The translations under genes and the position numbers were made by a program. A stretch of DNA of 64,000 nucleotides, from assembly GCA_037951165.1 (NCBI GenBank), contig JBBDHG010000051.1, forward strand, positions 1-64,000, in the 5' to 3' direction. This document shows, piece after piece, positions 34,801 to 47,180 of this stretch (its first letter is position 1; each line of letters opens with the position of its first letter). The stretch comes from Lophius americanus (lineage: Eukaryota > Chordata > Actinopteri > Lophiiformes > Lophiidae). The notes beneath the pieces were generated by a model. The model was not told the DNA's origin. It worked only from the letters and a program-made list of their open reading frames with translations, and searched no databases.

Positions 34801-35620
34801 AACATTGACAACTTCTTTACAGCCATGACACCACTTCATCACAACCTCCCCCCTTTACGGCATCGTCACGAGGATACCGGTTTACGGTAATACTTTACAG
34901 CAACAACAGCACATTACGATTACAACACATCCTAATGGCAGCACTTTTCACAGAAACAATCCCACTTTACTACAAATATACAACGTCATGATAAGAAAGC
35001 CGTTTTACAGCACCAACATAACGCTACGAAATTATGCCACCTTACTGCAACGTCACTTCTTAATGACCAAGATACCGCTTTACAAATACTGACACCACTT
35101 TATGGTAACATTACAACTTTGGCGTGAAGACCCCACTTTACGAAAACCTCACCACTTAATGGAAACGCCACAACAATGCCAGTTTACGGTAGCAATACCA
35201 CTTTCAACAACAACAGCATATTATAAAAAAATCCAGGTTTAGCAACAACACCACTTTACGCCAACAAAATCGTATTACAGCAACAAAATCAATTTAGTTA
35301 TACAACTTCATAGCAATGACATAATGATACCACTTTATAGTAGTATCACAATTTTACAACAACGTGACACTTCAAGCAACGATACTGCTTTAAGGTGTCA
35401 AAACCATTTTACAAAACTTTACGGCATCGCCACAACAATACAGGTCACTGTAACAATACCACTTTATAGGAGCAATAGCACTTTACGGTAATTAGACTAT
35501 TCATATTAACGATCCCACTACAATAAAACCACTTTACGGCAACAAAACCATTTTACGGCATCAATATCACTTTACAGTTATGAGACCAATTTACAGTAAT
35601 GACACTTTATGACAATGGGA
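34780..35620 (+). repeat. Degenerate CACTTTACGG array
   Basis: Dozens of diverged units resembling CCACTTTACGGCAACAA, with ACAATACCACTTTATAG variants, at irregular spacing of about 15-25 bp. No two neighbouring units are identical, so this is an old array. It has no coding sense. Confidence 0.8.
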
Positions 35621-35639
35621 CCCAGAATATTACTCTTGT

Positions 35640-36300
35640 ATATCTCTCAGTATATTACTATATTACTCGATGATCCAACGTTATCGGTTGCAGAGAAAAT
35701 TGCATTTTTTGTTTTTCTCCCCAACGTACCGGAGCTGAAGTTTGAGACTCTACTACATCACAGACTCTGAGCCACCAAAGCTCACATTCATTCATCTTAC
35801 ACAGAGTAGGAATGTGCACCGGGGATTTCGTTGTTGCATTGCTTATTAGATTGATAGTCAAAGCTGAGAAAGTTACCTTTGTTCGTATTTGTACTGGAAG
35901 AAGCATCGCTTTCTTCGGCGACATCAGAGACGGGAGTGGAATTCATTCTCCGTGACGGATGTGAGGAAACCGTCAGGGATATTTTTTTAAAATTTAGATT
36001 CACATATGAAAAAAATCTTCTCAGTCTCGAAGCAGGGTCACCTCCCTGCAGCTTCCTCTTCCCCGTGACTGACCTTCCATCCAAAAAAGCAAAGAGACAT
36101 CATTACTCTAAAGAGACATAGTAATCAGAGTAAATCTTTGTCATGACCAGTACTGTCCTGATGAAACCTTCAAGGGGTTCAGCGTGATAAATTTATTCAC
36201 AAGTTCCAGATTGCGACTTAGATTCCGTCTCGGCTCACCCCTCCCTATCCAAGCGTCAAATGTTGAAAACTAATAATACATAGGACTAAAAGTGCTTTAC
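35640..36300. other. Intergenic, unassigned minus-strand open frame
   Basis: A 95-codon minus-strand frame at 35797-36084 (DGRSVTGKRKLQGGDP, then PVSDVAEESDASSSTN) has protein-like composition but no recognised family and no supported splice sites. It may be the decayed coding part of a repeat. Confidence 0.3.
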
Positions 36301-36309
36301 AGTCATCAT

Positions 36310-36450
36310 GTTTTCCTCATTCAGGATCCCCCAGGATGAGCTGGGGAGCGTTGCCGGGGAATACGTTTGGAATACACCTCTTAATCTCCTGTCACCGCAA
36401 CTCGACACCAAATAAGCGGAAGAAAATGAATGAATGAATGAATGAATAGC
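36310..36450 (+). mobile_element. LINE 3' end (Rex3/RTE-like), plus strand
   Basis: GGATCCCCCAGGATGAGCTG, GGGAGCGTTGCCGGGGA and CAAATAAGCGGAAGAAAATG end in (GAAT)n, the pattern of a fish RTE-type LINE 3' end with its short tandem tail. Confidence 0.7.
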
Positions 36451-36529
36451 AAGTATGAGTCTACAAAAAACAGTTTCATCTTCGCCGTCATTGGTTTTTT
36501 AAGGGTGAAATGTTTCGTCATCCTCTTTC

Positions 36530-36740
36530 TGCCAGAAAATGCTGAAAGTCCTTCTAGAGCCAGTGTTCAGGTGGTTTGTTGTAGGCTATTGAACACACAC
36601 GGTGGCGAGGACCTTCCCCCTTTATCCATACAGAGGACTTACTCTAGGCTAACGTTAAAAAAATTATATATACATACATATTTTCTGTTTATACAATAAA
36701 AAAAACATAGTTATGAATATTACATTGGGTTTTTTTCTTA
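36530..36740 (+). repeat. Dispersed repeat D (TCTAGAGCCAGTGTTCAG), copy 1
   Basis: Shares TCTAGAGCCAGTGTTCAG and the later AACATAGTTATGAATATTAC with 45280-45600, where it reads ATAGAGCCAGAGTTCAG and AACATAGCTGTGAACATTAT. A reversed copy lies at 59040-59330. The class is unknown to me. Confidence 0.6.
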
Positions 36741-36889
36741 AAGAATAAGGATTTTTTTCTGCATTTTTAGTTGCTGAGTCAGATGCTTGACATTGAAATG
36801 AAAATAAAAATGAATAAATACATTTTTTTTTGTCATATTTACAGAAGGAAAAATAAAACACGGCGGCGTTTGATGAAATCTCAATCACC

Positions 36890-37160
36890 GAGGAGAACCT
36901 TGTGAAAGTGACCTCTTTGTGAAGGCAGAGAGTGAAGCTTTTTTACACCGCGGTGACTGTCGGCTTAATTGTGAAGTGTGAGCTCCGTGAGACGGGGACC
37001 AATAGATGGAGCCGTTATTTATTAAGGCGGGGGCCGGCGGTGACACCTGGAGCAGATTGCCTTATTATTTATAATGCCTGCCGCAGGTTATGTGGGAGCT
37101 TTTACAATGACACCTCCGCTGTGAGGAGAGTCAAGTTAGAAATCATGGAGTAACTGCTCC
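36890..37160. other. Candidate conserved non-coding block
   Basis: Repeat-free and GC-balanced, with AT-core words such as TTATTTATTAAGGCGG and TTATTATTTATAATGCC set in GC-rich text (GGGGGCCGGCGGTGACACCT). This is the typical texture of vertebrate developmental enhancers. An untested inference. Confidence 0.25.
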
Positions 37161-37489
37161 TATAACGCACACTGATACGCTGACATGACATTCATTTAGA
37201 GGCGGAGTTTCACGTTTTTTTTGACGACGATGGGCTTCGGTTACGATATATGCGCAATGAATGTCAGGCTAGCCATCGGATTTCTATGATATTTGATTGG
37301 CTGATTGAAAGTTCTTTTCTTCATCTTATTGAAGTGTAAGCTCTATTTTAAGACAGTTTTAGTTCAGTTAAAAAAACCCAAAATCCAGCAGCGAGGCTAC
37401 AGGAAATAAAATAAAATAAATCTACAGAAGAGGCTCTGTTGAAGAATGAGAATAATATACACAGCTAGAAAAAACTTCATCCAGAAGGA

Positions 37490-37990
37490 ACCTGTTTGGT
37501 GTTGGATTTCGGAGAGGCAGATACTTTGAGGGTCCAACAGAACTCTACGTGTTAGTCAACGGTACCCTGTTAGACCGCTGTTAGGTACCAAGATGAAACC
37601 CTCAGACCCATTGTCAGACCTTACATTGGTGCAGTGGACCCTGGGTTCCTCCTGGTGCAGGACAAAGCCCAGTCTCATGTGACCAGAAGATGTAGGCAGG
37701 TCCTGGATGGTGAAGGTTTCAGGTTTTCTAGACCTGAATCCAGCTGAAAACCTCTGGGTCGTTATGTATTGACGCATCAGACACTACCAAGTAGAACCCA
37801 ACTGTCCAGGAGGTCACTGATGCCCTGATCCAGGTCTGGGAGGAGATCCCCCCAGGACACCATCCTCCATCTCATCAAGAGCAAGTCCAGATGTTGTCAG
37901 GAGTGCAGGAAAGCTGATGGGGGGATCAAACCCATCACTTACTCACATTATTTGTTATTGTGATGAAATTCACACCAGATGGGTCAGAAC
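37490..37990 (+). mobile_element. Decayed Tc1-like transposon 3' part (family C)
   Basis: Contains a DLNPAENLW block (about 37731-37757) matching the DLNP-E-LW region of Tc1 transposases, then GGAGGAGATCCCCCCAGGAC as at the end of such elements. It differs from families A and B. Frame broken. Confidence 0.7.
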
Positions 37991-38174
37991 CTGTTATATC
38001 AGTGTTTGACTTAGATTCCGGGTCAGATTTGGAATCCAGTTTTCAGTGGGTTCACGGATCTGGTTTCCAGTGATCGTTTTATTTAAGTGTTTTGGTTCTT
38101 TTAACTTGGAAACAGAGTCATTTTTACCCACAACCCAACCCTGCAGTGGTAAAACAGCAAAGGAATGGTGGGTC

Positions 38175-38815
38175 CATTCCTTTTAGATCAAGAACTGGGT
38201 TACAAAAATTACCCAAATTGGGTTACTTATATCCCCCAGATTTCCTCACATAGACCTTTGTGCAGGGAAGAGTGGATCGAATTTGGGAAAAGTTGGTTGT
38301 ACTTTTCCGACACTAGGGGGAGTTTTAGCACCAAAAGTTTCTGGGCCATAATTTCTAAATCATTGGTCCGACAAATGTCCAAATGGATATGGATACATTG
38401 ATTTTTAATCTAATAGTCCATTTTTTACTCACTAGGGGGAGCTTTTTAATGAAAACACTGTTTTTGCAGAGATAACTTTCTACCCATTGGTCCGATTTAG
38501 TATTGAATATGAATGGACTCGAGATCTATCTCATAAATATCATATATATATGAGATATGAGATCATATATATATATTTACTCAATAGAAGGGGCTTTTTA
38601 TTCTTTTTCAATGAAAAACCCTTTTCTGGACATCACTCCAAAAATGTTTAAATTTTATACACTCATAGGGCTTAGAGTGAGGAAGAATGGGATTGATGTT
38701 GGGATAGGTTTACCTATAAAAGGTTACCTTATATATTTCATATTTTGAAAAAGTTCCTATTTTACTCACTAGGGGGAGCTTTTTTATAACAAGAAGAAGA
38801 AGAGTTTAATCTGAC
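38175..38815 (+). repeat. CTAGGGGGAGC-family repeat, plus strand
   Basis: Successive blocks CACTAGGGGGAGTTTTAGCA (38311), CACTAGGGGGAGCTTTTTAA (38430) and CACTAGGGGGAGCTTTTTTA (38767) are separated by TTGGTCCGA and GAATGGACTCGAGATCTATC text. An (AT)-rich palindrome lies near 38540-38575. Confidence 0.85.
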
Positions 38816-39219
38816 ATACGCAAAAACATTGGAGAAACTATTTCCTACTTTTATTTTACAACACTATACGGTATATCTCTAAAAGTTAACAAATAGCAAG
38901 TTTAGCTACGTTCTACCTTCTTAAGCACAGAGAAAAAAAAAAGTCCTGCCGCTCCACAGAGTGAGATCAACAGAAAGTGAAACATAAAGACACTGATACG
39001 ACATCTAATCATCAAGACCTCACGTTTACACAGGATGAGCATCGGAGAGGAAATCAGTGAATCCCTAATCCGAAACATATTGAATATGAGGCAGCCAGCT
39101 GCTATAACCTTCATCTATAATTCATGATGTAATGGGATACACAGCATACGACGCGGAGTTCACTATGGAGCCTAGTGCAGTCGGATATTCATGCAAACCT
39201 CGGGAGCGACGGTCGGAAT

Positions 39220-39780
39220 ATACATTCATCTTATATACACATGAATATACATTCATATATATATACATATGAATATACATTCAACTTATATACATATGAA
39301 TATACATTCATATATATACATTCATATATATATACATATGAATATACATTCAACTTATATACATATGAATATACATTCATATATATACATTCATCTTATA
39401 TACATATGAATATACATTCATATATATACATTCATATATATATACATATGAATATACATTCAACTTATATACATATGAATATACATTCATATATATACAT
39501 TCATCTTATATACATATGAATATACATTCATATATATACATTCATCTTATATACATATGAATATACATTCATATATATACATTCATCTTATATACATATG
39601 AATATACATTCATATATATATACATATGAATATACATTCATATATATATACATATGAATATACATTCATATATATATACATATGAATATACATTCATATA
39701 TATATACATATGAATATACATTCATATATATATACATTCATCTTATATACATATGAATATACATTCATCTTATATACGAT
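39220..39780. repeat. AT-rich palindromic satellite
   Basis: About 560 bp built from CATATGAATATACATTCATA, TATATATACATATG and CATTCATCTTATATA modules. Each module is itself close to palindromic, and the order of modules is repeated in larger blocks. Open frames (IHMNIHSYIYI and similar) are by-products. Confidence 0.93.
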
Positions 39781-41190
39781 TAAAACCGCACAAAGTTAAT
39801 CATCACAGGTGGAAGCCATCCAACCACCTGATCAATGCGGAGCCGTCGCACCAACCAACAGGTCGCTTCGTCAGACGGAGAAGAACTAACAACAGCTTGC
39901 GAACCGCCATGTGAGTTTTCACAGTCGCGTCCGTGTTGCCGGTAGCGACAGTAAATTCATGACTAGCTCCTCGGCTTGTTGGAGATGGCTAATTCGTTTT
40001 TCACTCCTGCTGAATACTGACTCTCTGAATTCTCTCTGCAGCCCATTAAATAAAGAAAGATGTAAAAAGCTGCTCCCTCAGCTCTTCCTCCTCCTCCTCT
40101 TCGGAGGACTGAACGCCACGATGACTTCGGATGCTCTGAGGTTTAGGGATATTATGTTGTGTGAATTATCTCCCTGTTTGTAGCCATGTACATGTGGGGG
40201 GAGATATTAAAGCAGAGCTGTTACACATCTCTACGCCGAGAATTAGGAGCCGATAGGTTTCAACTTTAAACCCGGAGGAATAACAATTCGGCTGAGCTGT
40301 TTGTTTTACAGCCTGCATGGAAAACAGCGGCGGCTGACCTTTTGACCTTTGCCCCCACCAGATTTTGCCTTCTAATTTGGCTGATTGTTTTTCTCCCGCG
40401 GGAGGCGCAGCCACCACCCGTATGGGAAACATCAATGGGGCGGCGCTCGGGTCAGCGAAGCCTTTGAGCGCGGTTCATTACAGACATGTGTCAAAGACGA
40501 GTCTCCATTTCTCCGAGTCGGACTTTTACCGCCATTATTAACGGCGCATCGTTAACTTTACTCTGCTCTTCGGCCCTTCCCCTCCAGCTCTCTTCATTCC
40601 AATCAATCTGGAATCCCCCGTTTATGCCGTAGAGGCTTTATTTAAAAAGTAAACCAAGGTTTGGTCTCGTATAAGATTCATCCCGTGTTCATACATTCCA
40701 TCGTCATCGTCATCTTCATCGCACCTTCGTTTCCCCATAGTTTCCCCGTCTTTGTGTGTTTTCTCGACATGACTTGATTTTCTTCATCGGATCAAGTCTC
40801 CATGATTCACCTCATCTCTTATTCCCTCTGTGTGCAGGTTTCCCTTTAAGCCCTTTTTTTCCTTCTGCTTCTGATAGATAGACTCTTAAAGAGAAAAGAA
40901 CAATCAGGTTAAAAAAAACATTCTAAGCTTCTTAGGTGAGGCAAAAAAAGGTTCATGCCATTAAAAGGCATAAAAATCTCTGACATCATCAGATTTCATT
41001 ATCATCATGGTGACAACAGCCTGACGTAACTTTCTGGGCTTTCACACTAGCTGGATTAACCTGGATCTTATTATGCCAACTAAAATCAATCTAATCCCAA
41101 TCAGACCAAAAAATGTGGATGCTAATCCCAGAAACGTCCCCAAAAAAAGAAATTCAGCCATTAAGTCCCACTTTGAGCATGAATATGGAT
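39781..41190. other. Intergenic; candidate conserved block at 40430-40660
   Basis: A 90-codon frame at 39911-40183 has no recognised family. The 40430-40660 part is repeat-free and GC-balanced (CCGCCATTATTAACGGCGCA, CATTCCAATCAATCTGGAAT) and might be a conserved non-coding element. Confidence 0.3.
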
Positions 41191-41194
41191 TATT

Positions 41195-41725
41195 TATTGT
41201 TCTACCAAGCCCTCGGAAGAGTTAAATATGAACTATTAGAGTAAAATATAGATATAGTCACGATAGATCTCCTTGAGTGGATTGCTATGCACCAAATTTG
41301 GACCAAATCAGAAGTGTTTTCGTAAAAAAGCTCCCCCTAGTGAGTGAAATTTGAACTATTAGCATAAAACAGGATAGAAATCATTCCAGTTCTTCCTCGC
41401 ACTAAGGTCTATGTGGTTATAAGATTCGAAAATGATCCATGGAAAAAAATTTTGAGTTCTGACCAGAAAGCAACGTTTTTAGTAAAAAAAAAAAAAATCC
41501 TCTCATTGAGTAAAATATGAACTATTAATGTGAAATAAGATTTTTACAATCATGTCGATTCAGATTCACAGATATTTGGACCGAATCAGAGTATCGGTCC
41601 AGAATTGATGAAATTCATCCATGCAGTACTTCTGGAGTTATCGCATTAACACCAACGATCTGCGATGGCGACGACTTTTCGGGAATATGAAAACAATGGC
41701 TGAAAATTCTGCTTATACGCAGACC
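41195..41725 (-). repeat. CTAGGGGGAGC-family repeat, minus strand
   Basis: AAAAGCTCCCCCTAGTGAGT, CCAGTTCTTCCTCGCACTAA and TTGAGTTCTGACCAGAAAG appear in reversed order. A CTCF-like CCAGTAGGTGGCGGT (minus strand of 41763-41777) lies just outside. Confidence 0.8.
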
Positions 41726-42539
41726 TTTACTTTTATTCTGCGGGTCCATTTTCAGAAGTCACACCGCCACCTACTGGACTGGCCTGCACACAACAGCGCC
41801 TTCAGCTCTTTTTTGCAGAACCGAATGAACGAGGAAGAGTTTCGCAATGTTTTTATATGAGCATTTAACATTTTTAAAGGTACAGTTCCAAAAACAAACT
41901 GTTGTCACGGAAGCCTGCAGACATTGATGAAGATGCTCGAGCTGAGGCTGCTTCCTCTGTTGGTCGCCGGTTGAGCGTTCGGGTCAGACTGATGTTTGGG
42001 GATCATTAGCCTTCAGGCCGTTAACCAAGCTGCGGTAATTATCCAAAACATGGTTGCGTAATTAACCTTCAGTCTGCCTTCAGAGCTGCCAGTGTGAAAC
42101 GAAGCGGCCCCCCCTCCTTCTTTTTAAAGGTGCCAGCCCGTCTGTGCGGCAGCGCCGCCATTACGGCGCATCCTGCCAAAAAAAAAGAAAATGCAACAAC
42201 CTTTTGCCACAAATACGAAATGACTTCTTTTTATAAAAGTACAGCATGGGCCAATCAAATCCAATCATGCTCGCCACAACAAAGCCTTTCCAAGTTAAAA
42301 GTTACTGATCTTTTCCAAACTAAGTGGTTTTCATGGGTGAAGTTGACCACATCGCACATGTCCGACAGGTTTGGTGGTAAGAAAGCTTTGCAAGATGCTG
42401 AAAACACTAAAGAAAAGGCTTTACATGTTTCACACAGATGCTGTAGCTTAACATTTGGATCTGGGAATGCAAGTGGATTATGACAAAGTGGATTGAAGAG
42501 TTTTTCTTCGGAGCTGATAACTCTATTTTATTGTATCCC
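41726..42539. other. Intergenic, no gene seen
   Basis: A 129-codon open frame at 42094-42483 has no recognised family, and its composition (many F, S and K) suggests chance. The 42000-42110 part is GC-balanced. Confidence 0.35.
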
Positions 42540-43320
42540 CGAAAAGTTGGGGATGTTATGGAAACGTCCTTGTCGCCTCCGCAGCCCCTTCGTGTTAACG
42601 CGATAACTCAAAAACTGTTCAATAGATTGTTTTCAAATGTTTAACTCACATAGACCCTAGTGTGAGGAAGAACTGAGGTGATTTTGGGAAATATTGGTTT
42701 TATAGTCCCAACGGTAAAGGGAGCTTTATCTCTGAAAGTTTTTCAGGCCATAATTTTTCAACTGTCGGTCCCATTTAATCAAATTTGGTTTACATGAATT
42801 GAGTCAAGGAGATCTATCTGGTGATATTTTAGTCTACTAGCTCACTCTTTACTCACTACAGGGAGTTATTTATGATCAACACTGTTCTCCAGATATAAAT
42901 CGAAGACTATGTCATGGATCTTTCTCCAATTTTATACCCACATAGGCCTTAGTGCGAGAAAGACCTGGATTTTTTCATTTGGTGAAGGTTCGATTTTTTA
43001 TTTCTGATACTAGCGGGAGCTTTTTTTTTTTATGAATAACTTCCTGATTGTTGGTCTGATTTCGTCCAACGTTGGTTTATATGAATCGAACCCAGGAGAC
43101 CTATATTGTATATATCATAATTTACTCTAAAAGACTACATTTCACTTCCTAGGGGGCGCTGTCTTAAAAGAAAACACTGTTTCCGGTACAAATCTTTGCA
43201 TTTAATTTGATAAGTCCAATAAAGGGGATTGATTGTAAAACGCAGGGGATTGGGGGCTCTTTCGGGAATACACCGTCGCTATCTAGGAGGTCAGCAGAGG
43301 AGTTTGATTAATTTTCTAAA
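42540..43320 (+). repeat. CTAGGGGGAGC-family repeat, longest plus-strand copy
   Basis: Begins CGCAGCCCCTTCGTGTTAAC then GCGATAACTC, continues GTGAGGAAGAACTGAGG, and has several diverged GGGAGC blocks including CCTAGGGGGCGCT at 43150. It ends with the right-end module ACGCAGGGGATTGGGGGCTC at 43241-43260. It gives the best view of the element's order. Confidence 0.8.
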
Positions 43321-45279
43321 AGTAGGTTTGTTGAAACTTCATATGATCAGTGATCCCACCACTGGAAGAATTGGGTTCCCTGTTCGACACAAGCAAAAGG
43401 AGCAAAAAAGTTTTGTTCTCTCTCTCTCTCTCTCTGACTCTCTCTCAGATGCTCATCTCTGTTTGGATGACCACAGGAAGATAGTGATGGACTGCAGGGA
43501 GAGAACATGAACATCCGGTACCCACCAGTCCGTCTCAATAGAAGAGTAGGGACACGGTGACATCACCGCAGCCGGCCCCCTCAAACGACCCCGATAAAAG
43601 CTGTAAGTACTTACCAGAACCACTTACAGACATGCAAAGGTAATCGGCAGCTGTAGGCGCCATTTAAATGATGAAATTTATTCATCCTGTTACACTTTCA
43701 TGGCAAAAACAAAAAGATCCAATAATAGTTTAATGTAAAAGGCTAAATATTCATGGCATTTACATAAATTAAGTTGAATCATGAGGATTAATTTGAATGG
43801 TCATGACATTTTAACTGTTGAATATTTGGAAACGTGGGGTTTCATTACATCAGAGATGCATTTTGAGAACCATTTAAAGGTTCAGTGAGTAGAATTTAGT
43901 GGAAAGTCTGGGAATAAATGGAATATAATGTTCATAACATATTCATATTTATTTCTTAATATATCTATCTAAAGGAAGCCCGACTCTTGACGGGAGATCA
44001 CAAAACATATCAAACTTTACAACAACTTAAATAAATAAATGGTGTTGATGATGAACTGTCATTTCTTTACTGATGGGTCTAAACAGCAAGAAGAAGAAGA
44101 AGCGAGAAATACCAGTTAGCTAACGCTAGCTTAGCATGCTAACGCTAAATGCAGATGATGAAACAACAAGAGAGATAAAAACAATTCTAAATAAAAAGAA
44201 TATTCTTAGATATGTGCTCAACAGTCTTTTAGAAGGCCTGGTTTAACCTGAAGACAGATACATTCCCAGAAATCCCTATGAAGTGCACATAAATTATAAA
44301 TTTAATGTATTGTTATTATTATAAGTTGTTCCTTGTCAACACTTGGACCTGCTCAAATGCCTCCTTGGATCAGGTCACGTCTTGGATACTACCTTCTTTT
44401 CTATCCTGGTTAATCAGTTATGATCCCCATGTCCTCTAGGAGATCAAGGGGATACCGGACGCTTGTAACTCTTGTAGCTTATTTGATGTCCTCTGGCAAG
44501 TTAATAAATAATCTTGACTTCACAGGGTTGTCTTCAAAAGTCTAAATTACAATAACCTAAATTCAAGGCCTTAAGAAGTCTTACATTTCAATGAAACGTC
44601 TCCAAAACTACTCTGGCAGGACTTAAAAAGGAATTAATGTTACTTTCATGTAATGAAAGAAATTCATTGTCTTGCTTTTGAATATTTCGATTTTCAGCTC
44701 GCCGTAACAAAAACCGAAACGCTCAGTTGATCAGTTACGGTTTGTTACGGCGGTTCTGTTTCAGATGGAACCAGAAAGCAAGAGATGTATTCCCCGGATA
44801 GAATTTGTCAAAGCACCCCCATTTACGAGCGGTCGAGGGGTGTGGTTTGGATTTTAAACGTAATTTTCACCTCAGCTCACCGCACCCCATTCGCAACGTT
44901 TGGAAGTACTAGCCCACGCGGAGGCGCGAGAACGCAGCGAGCATCATGGGTTGACAACCCCGTGAAGTGATGAGGTCCGTTCGGGGTCGTGCTTCAAAGG
45001 TCATGGTCAGAGCTTTTGACTACAAATCTTTCCAAGCCAAGCCAGAACCATCGCATCGCTCTGCCATACAGGACATGTGCTGCCCAGACCCGATGTAAAA
45101 AGATCCTGTGAGGGGATCCTCCCTTCGCTGTGCGGATTTGCCTCACCCACTGAGTTGCATCCGCCTGGCTGCCTGAGCACCCCCCACTACTCCACCTCTT
45201 GACCTTTTGACAAGTGGGTCCTTATGTTTTTTTTTTTTTTTTACTGTGAGGGAATTCTGCTCTGTTGCTTCTGTTATCC
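43321..45279. other. Intergenic, no gene seen
   Basis: Includes a short (CT)n at 43420-43446 and a possible reversed repeat D edge at 43860-43990 (GGTTCAGTGAGTAGAATTTA). The rest is AT-rich. No exon is supported. Confidence 0.4.
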
Positions 45280-45600
45280 GGCACAAATGTAGAAGTCGTC
45301 TTTTTCCTCTTCGTTGGTTTTTGGAGGCGAAGCATTTGTCCATCTTCCTGCTTCTTCAACCCTAAAAACAAAAAAAGTCCTCAATAGAGCCAGAGTTCAG
45401 TTATTTCATACAGAGCCAGGGTACAAACATGGACGCCTCTGAAGAAGAGGACCCGCCCCGACAGTAAATATAAAGAGACTCGTTCTCAGCTGACATTAAA
45501 AAGGATTCTTATTTTTTAGCAAATTAAACCAACAAAAAAAACATAGCTGTGAACATTATATTCCATTTTTTTTGACCCTTAACTTTACAGACTGTACCTT
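45280..45600 (+). repeat. Dispersed repeat D, copy 2
   Basis: ATAGAGCCAGAGTTCAG, GAGCCAGGGTACAAACATGG and AACATAGCTGTGAACATTAT match copy 1 at 36530. It ends GACTGTACCTTTAA. Confidence 0.6.
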
Positions 45601-46827
45601 TAATATTTGAACAGACTGATAAAAAGCGGGCTTTCTAAAGCGCTGCTCCTAGCTAAAAAGGTCATGTCGGGAAAACAGCATGACCTCCTAAAGATCAGCT
45701 CAGAGAGAAATCGTTTATGAATTTGAAACCTGAATTAAGAAATGTGTAGAAACGATCTTAAACTCACACATCAGATTCCAGGACATGAGTTACGGATGTT
45801 AAAACACGGCCTCTGTTGATCCAGGTGCCTTCTGATTATTTTCGGCCACCAGGAGTGTCAGGAAATCCGTGATAGATGTTCCCGGATAACCTTACCACCC
45901 CCTTTAAATCCACCGTGACTCAGGGAGACCCTCCTGGAAACGGAGGGAAACCTCATGAATCTGACATCTGTCACAGCCGGCGTAACCTGATCTCCTCTCT
46001 CGCCTCGCTGAAAAGTCTCCGCTGACTCCTAATGAATTAAGTGAGTGGCAGCAGCTGAGGCTGGAGGTACGTGAGGCGTTTACGGTGAAGTGACTGCGGA
46101 GTGTGTGAAGCGACTGCCGCTTAAGAAAAAGACGCTTCAGAGGACAAACAACCCCCTCCTTCATGAGTGAAAGCGTTTTGGTGGGACAAGCTCATCGTCT
46201 CAGCGTTAGAGAGCCGTTATTCTTCTCCGTCCTCCTGTTCACATCCAGAGGTGTGTCAGCGCCTGTGCGGTCCAAAGACCTACCAGGCATCCGCATGACC
46301 GTCCTCACAGTCTGCGCGAGAACCGCACACCATCTGTTCCCGTGAGAGCTACCAGGTCCGCGGTCTGTGGAGCGGCCCGCCAGGCAGTCTGCCGTGATGT
46401 GAGGCGCCGCTCTATTTGACGTGACACTAGCTGTGAAACACCCGTCTCAGGTCGCCGCCACTGCATCAACTCCAACTTCCCTCTGAGTTTGTCAAACTCA
46501 CATAGATGACGAGGTCCATTTCCTCCCCCGTTGTACCGGTGGCTAGTTTTATACCGAAGAAAGTTAGGGCCATATATGGTTATGGGGAATTTGTATTCTG
46601 GAATTATGACTTTACTCTCAGAATAATGACTTAAACTCATATTTCCCAAAAATGTGTCATATAGCCCTACTCTGAGAATTAAGTCCGAACTCTGAGGTTT
46701 ATTGTGGAATTCTGGGAATAAAGTCAGAATTTGGAGTTTAAAGTCGGAATTCTGAGAATAGTCAGAATTCCCCCCAATAATGTTTGGTATCCTCTTCTCA
46801 GTCTTGCAGTAGGCAATCAACATACCT
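45601..46827. other. Intergenic, no gene seen
   Basis: A 183-codon minus-strand open frame (46305-46856) runs into the transposon end at 46832 and has no domain I recognise. It lacks splice support and is treated as chance. Confidence 0.4.
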
Positions 46828-47180
46828 ACATATATGAGCCATAACATTCTAACCACCGACTGGGTGTGTATAACATTTATTGACCAGTTTCCATGGCAAC
46901 TATCAGCTGGTTGGATAAATTAGGTAGCAAGTGAACATTTTTTTCCTGAAGTTGATGTTAGAAGCAGGAAAAAAGTCTAAGAATCTGAGGGATTTTGATC
47001 GGGACCCAGTTGTGGTGGCTTGATGACTGTAAGCAGTGGTTAGGACCAGCTAAAATCATCTGAGGAAAGATAGTTGGTTAACTTGATACGGGCGCCCAAG
47101 ATTCATGGATGCCAACGGGCAGCAAAGGCTAGCGGCTAACCACACAGATAGAAGAGCTAATGTTACAGCTGAAGGTTCCT
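46828..47180 (+). mobile_element. Tc1-like family B element, 5' part
   Basis: The left end is ATATGAGCCATAACATTCTA then ACCACCGAC. Internal text (GAGGGATTTTGATCGGGACC, CAAGATTCATGGATGCC) is decayed transposase 5' sequence. No right end is seen. Confidence 0.65.

Noticed and set aside
34618..34890. 90-codon frame as a gene
   Set aside because: Most of it overlaps a reversed LINE 3' end and the start of the CACTTTACGG array.
46305..46856. 183-codon minus-strand frame as a possible gene
   Set aside because: It runs into a Tc1-like terminal repeat and has no domain or exon borders.
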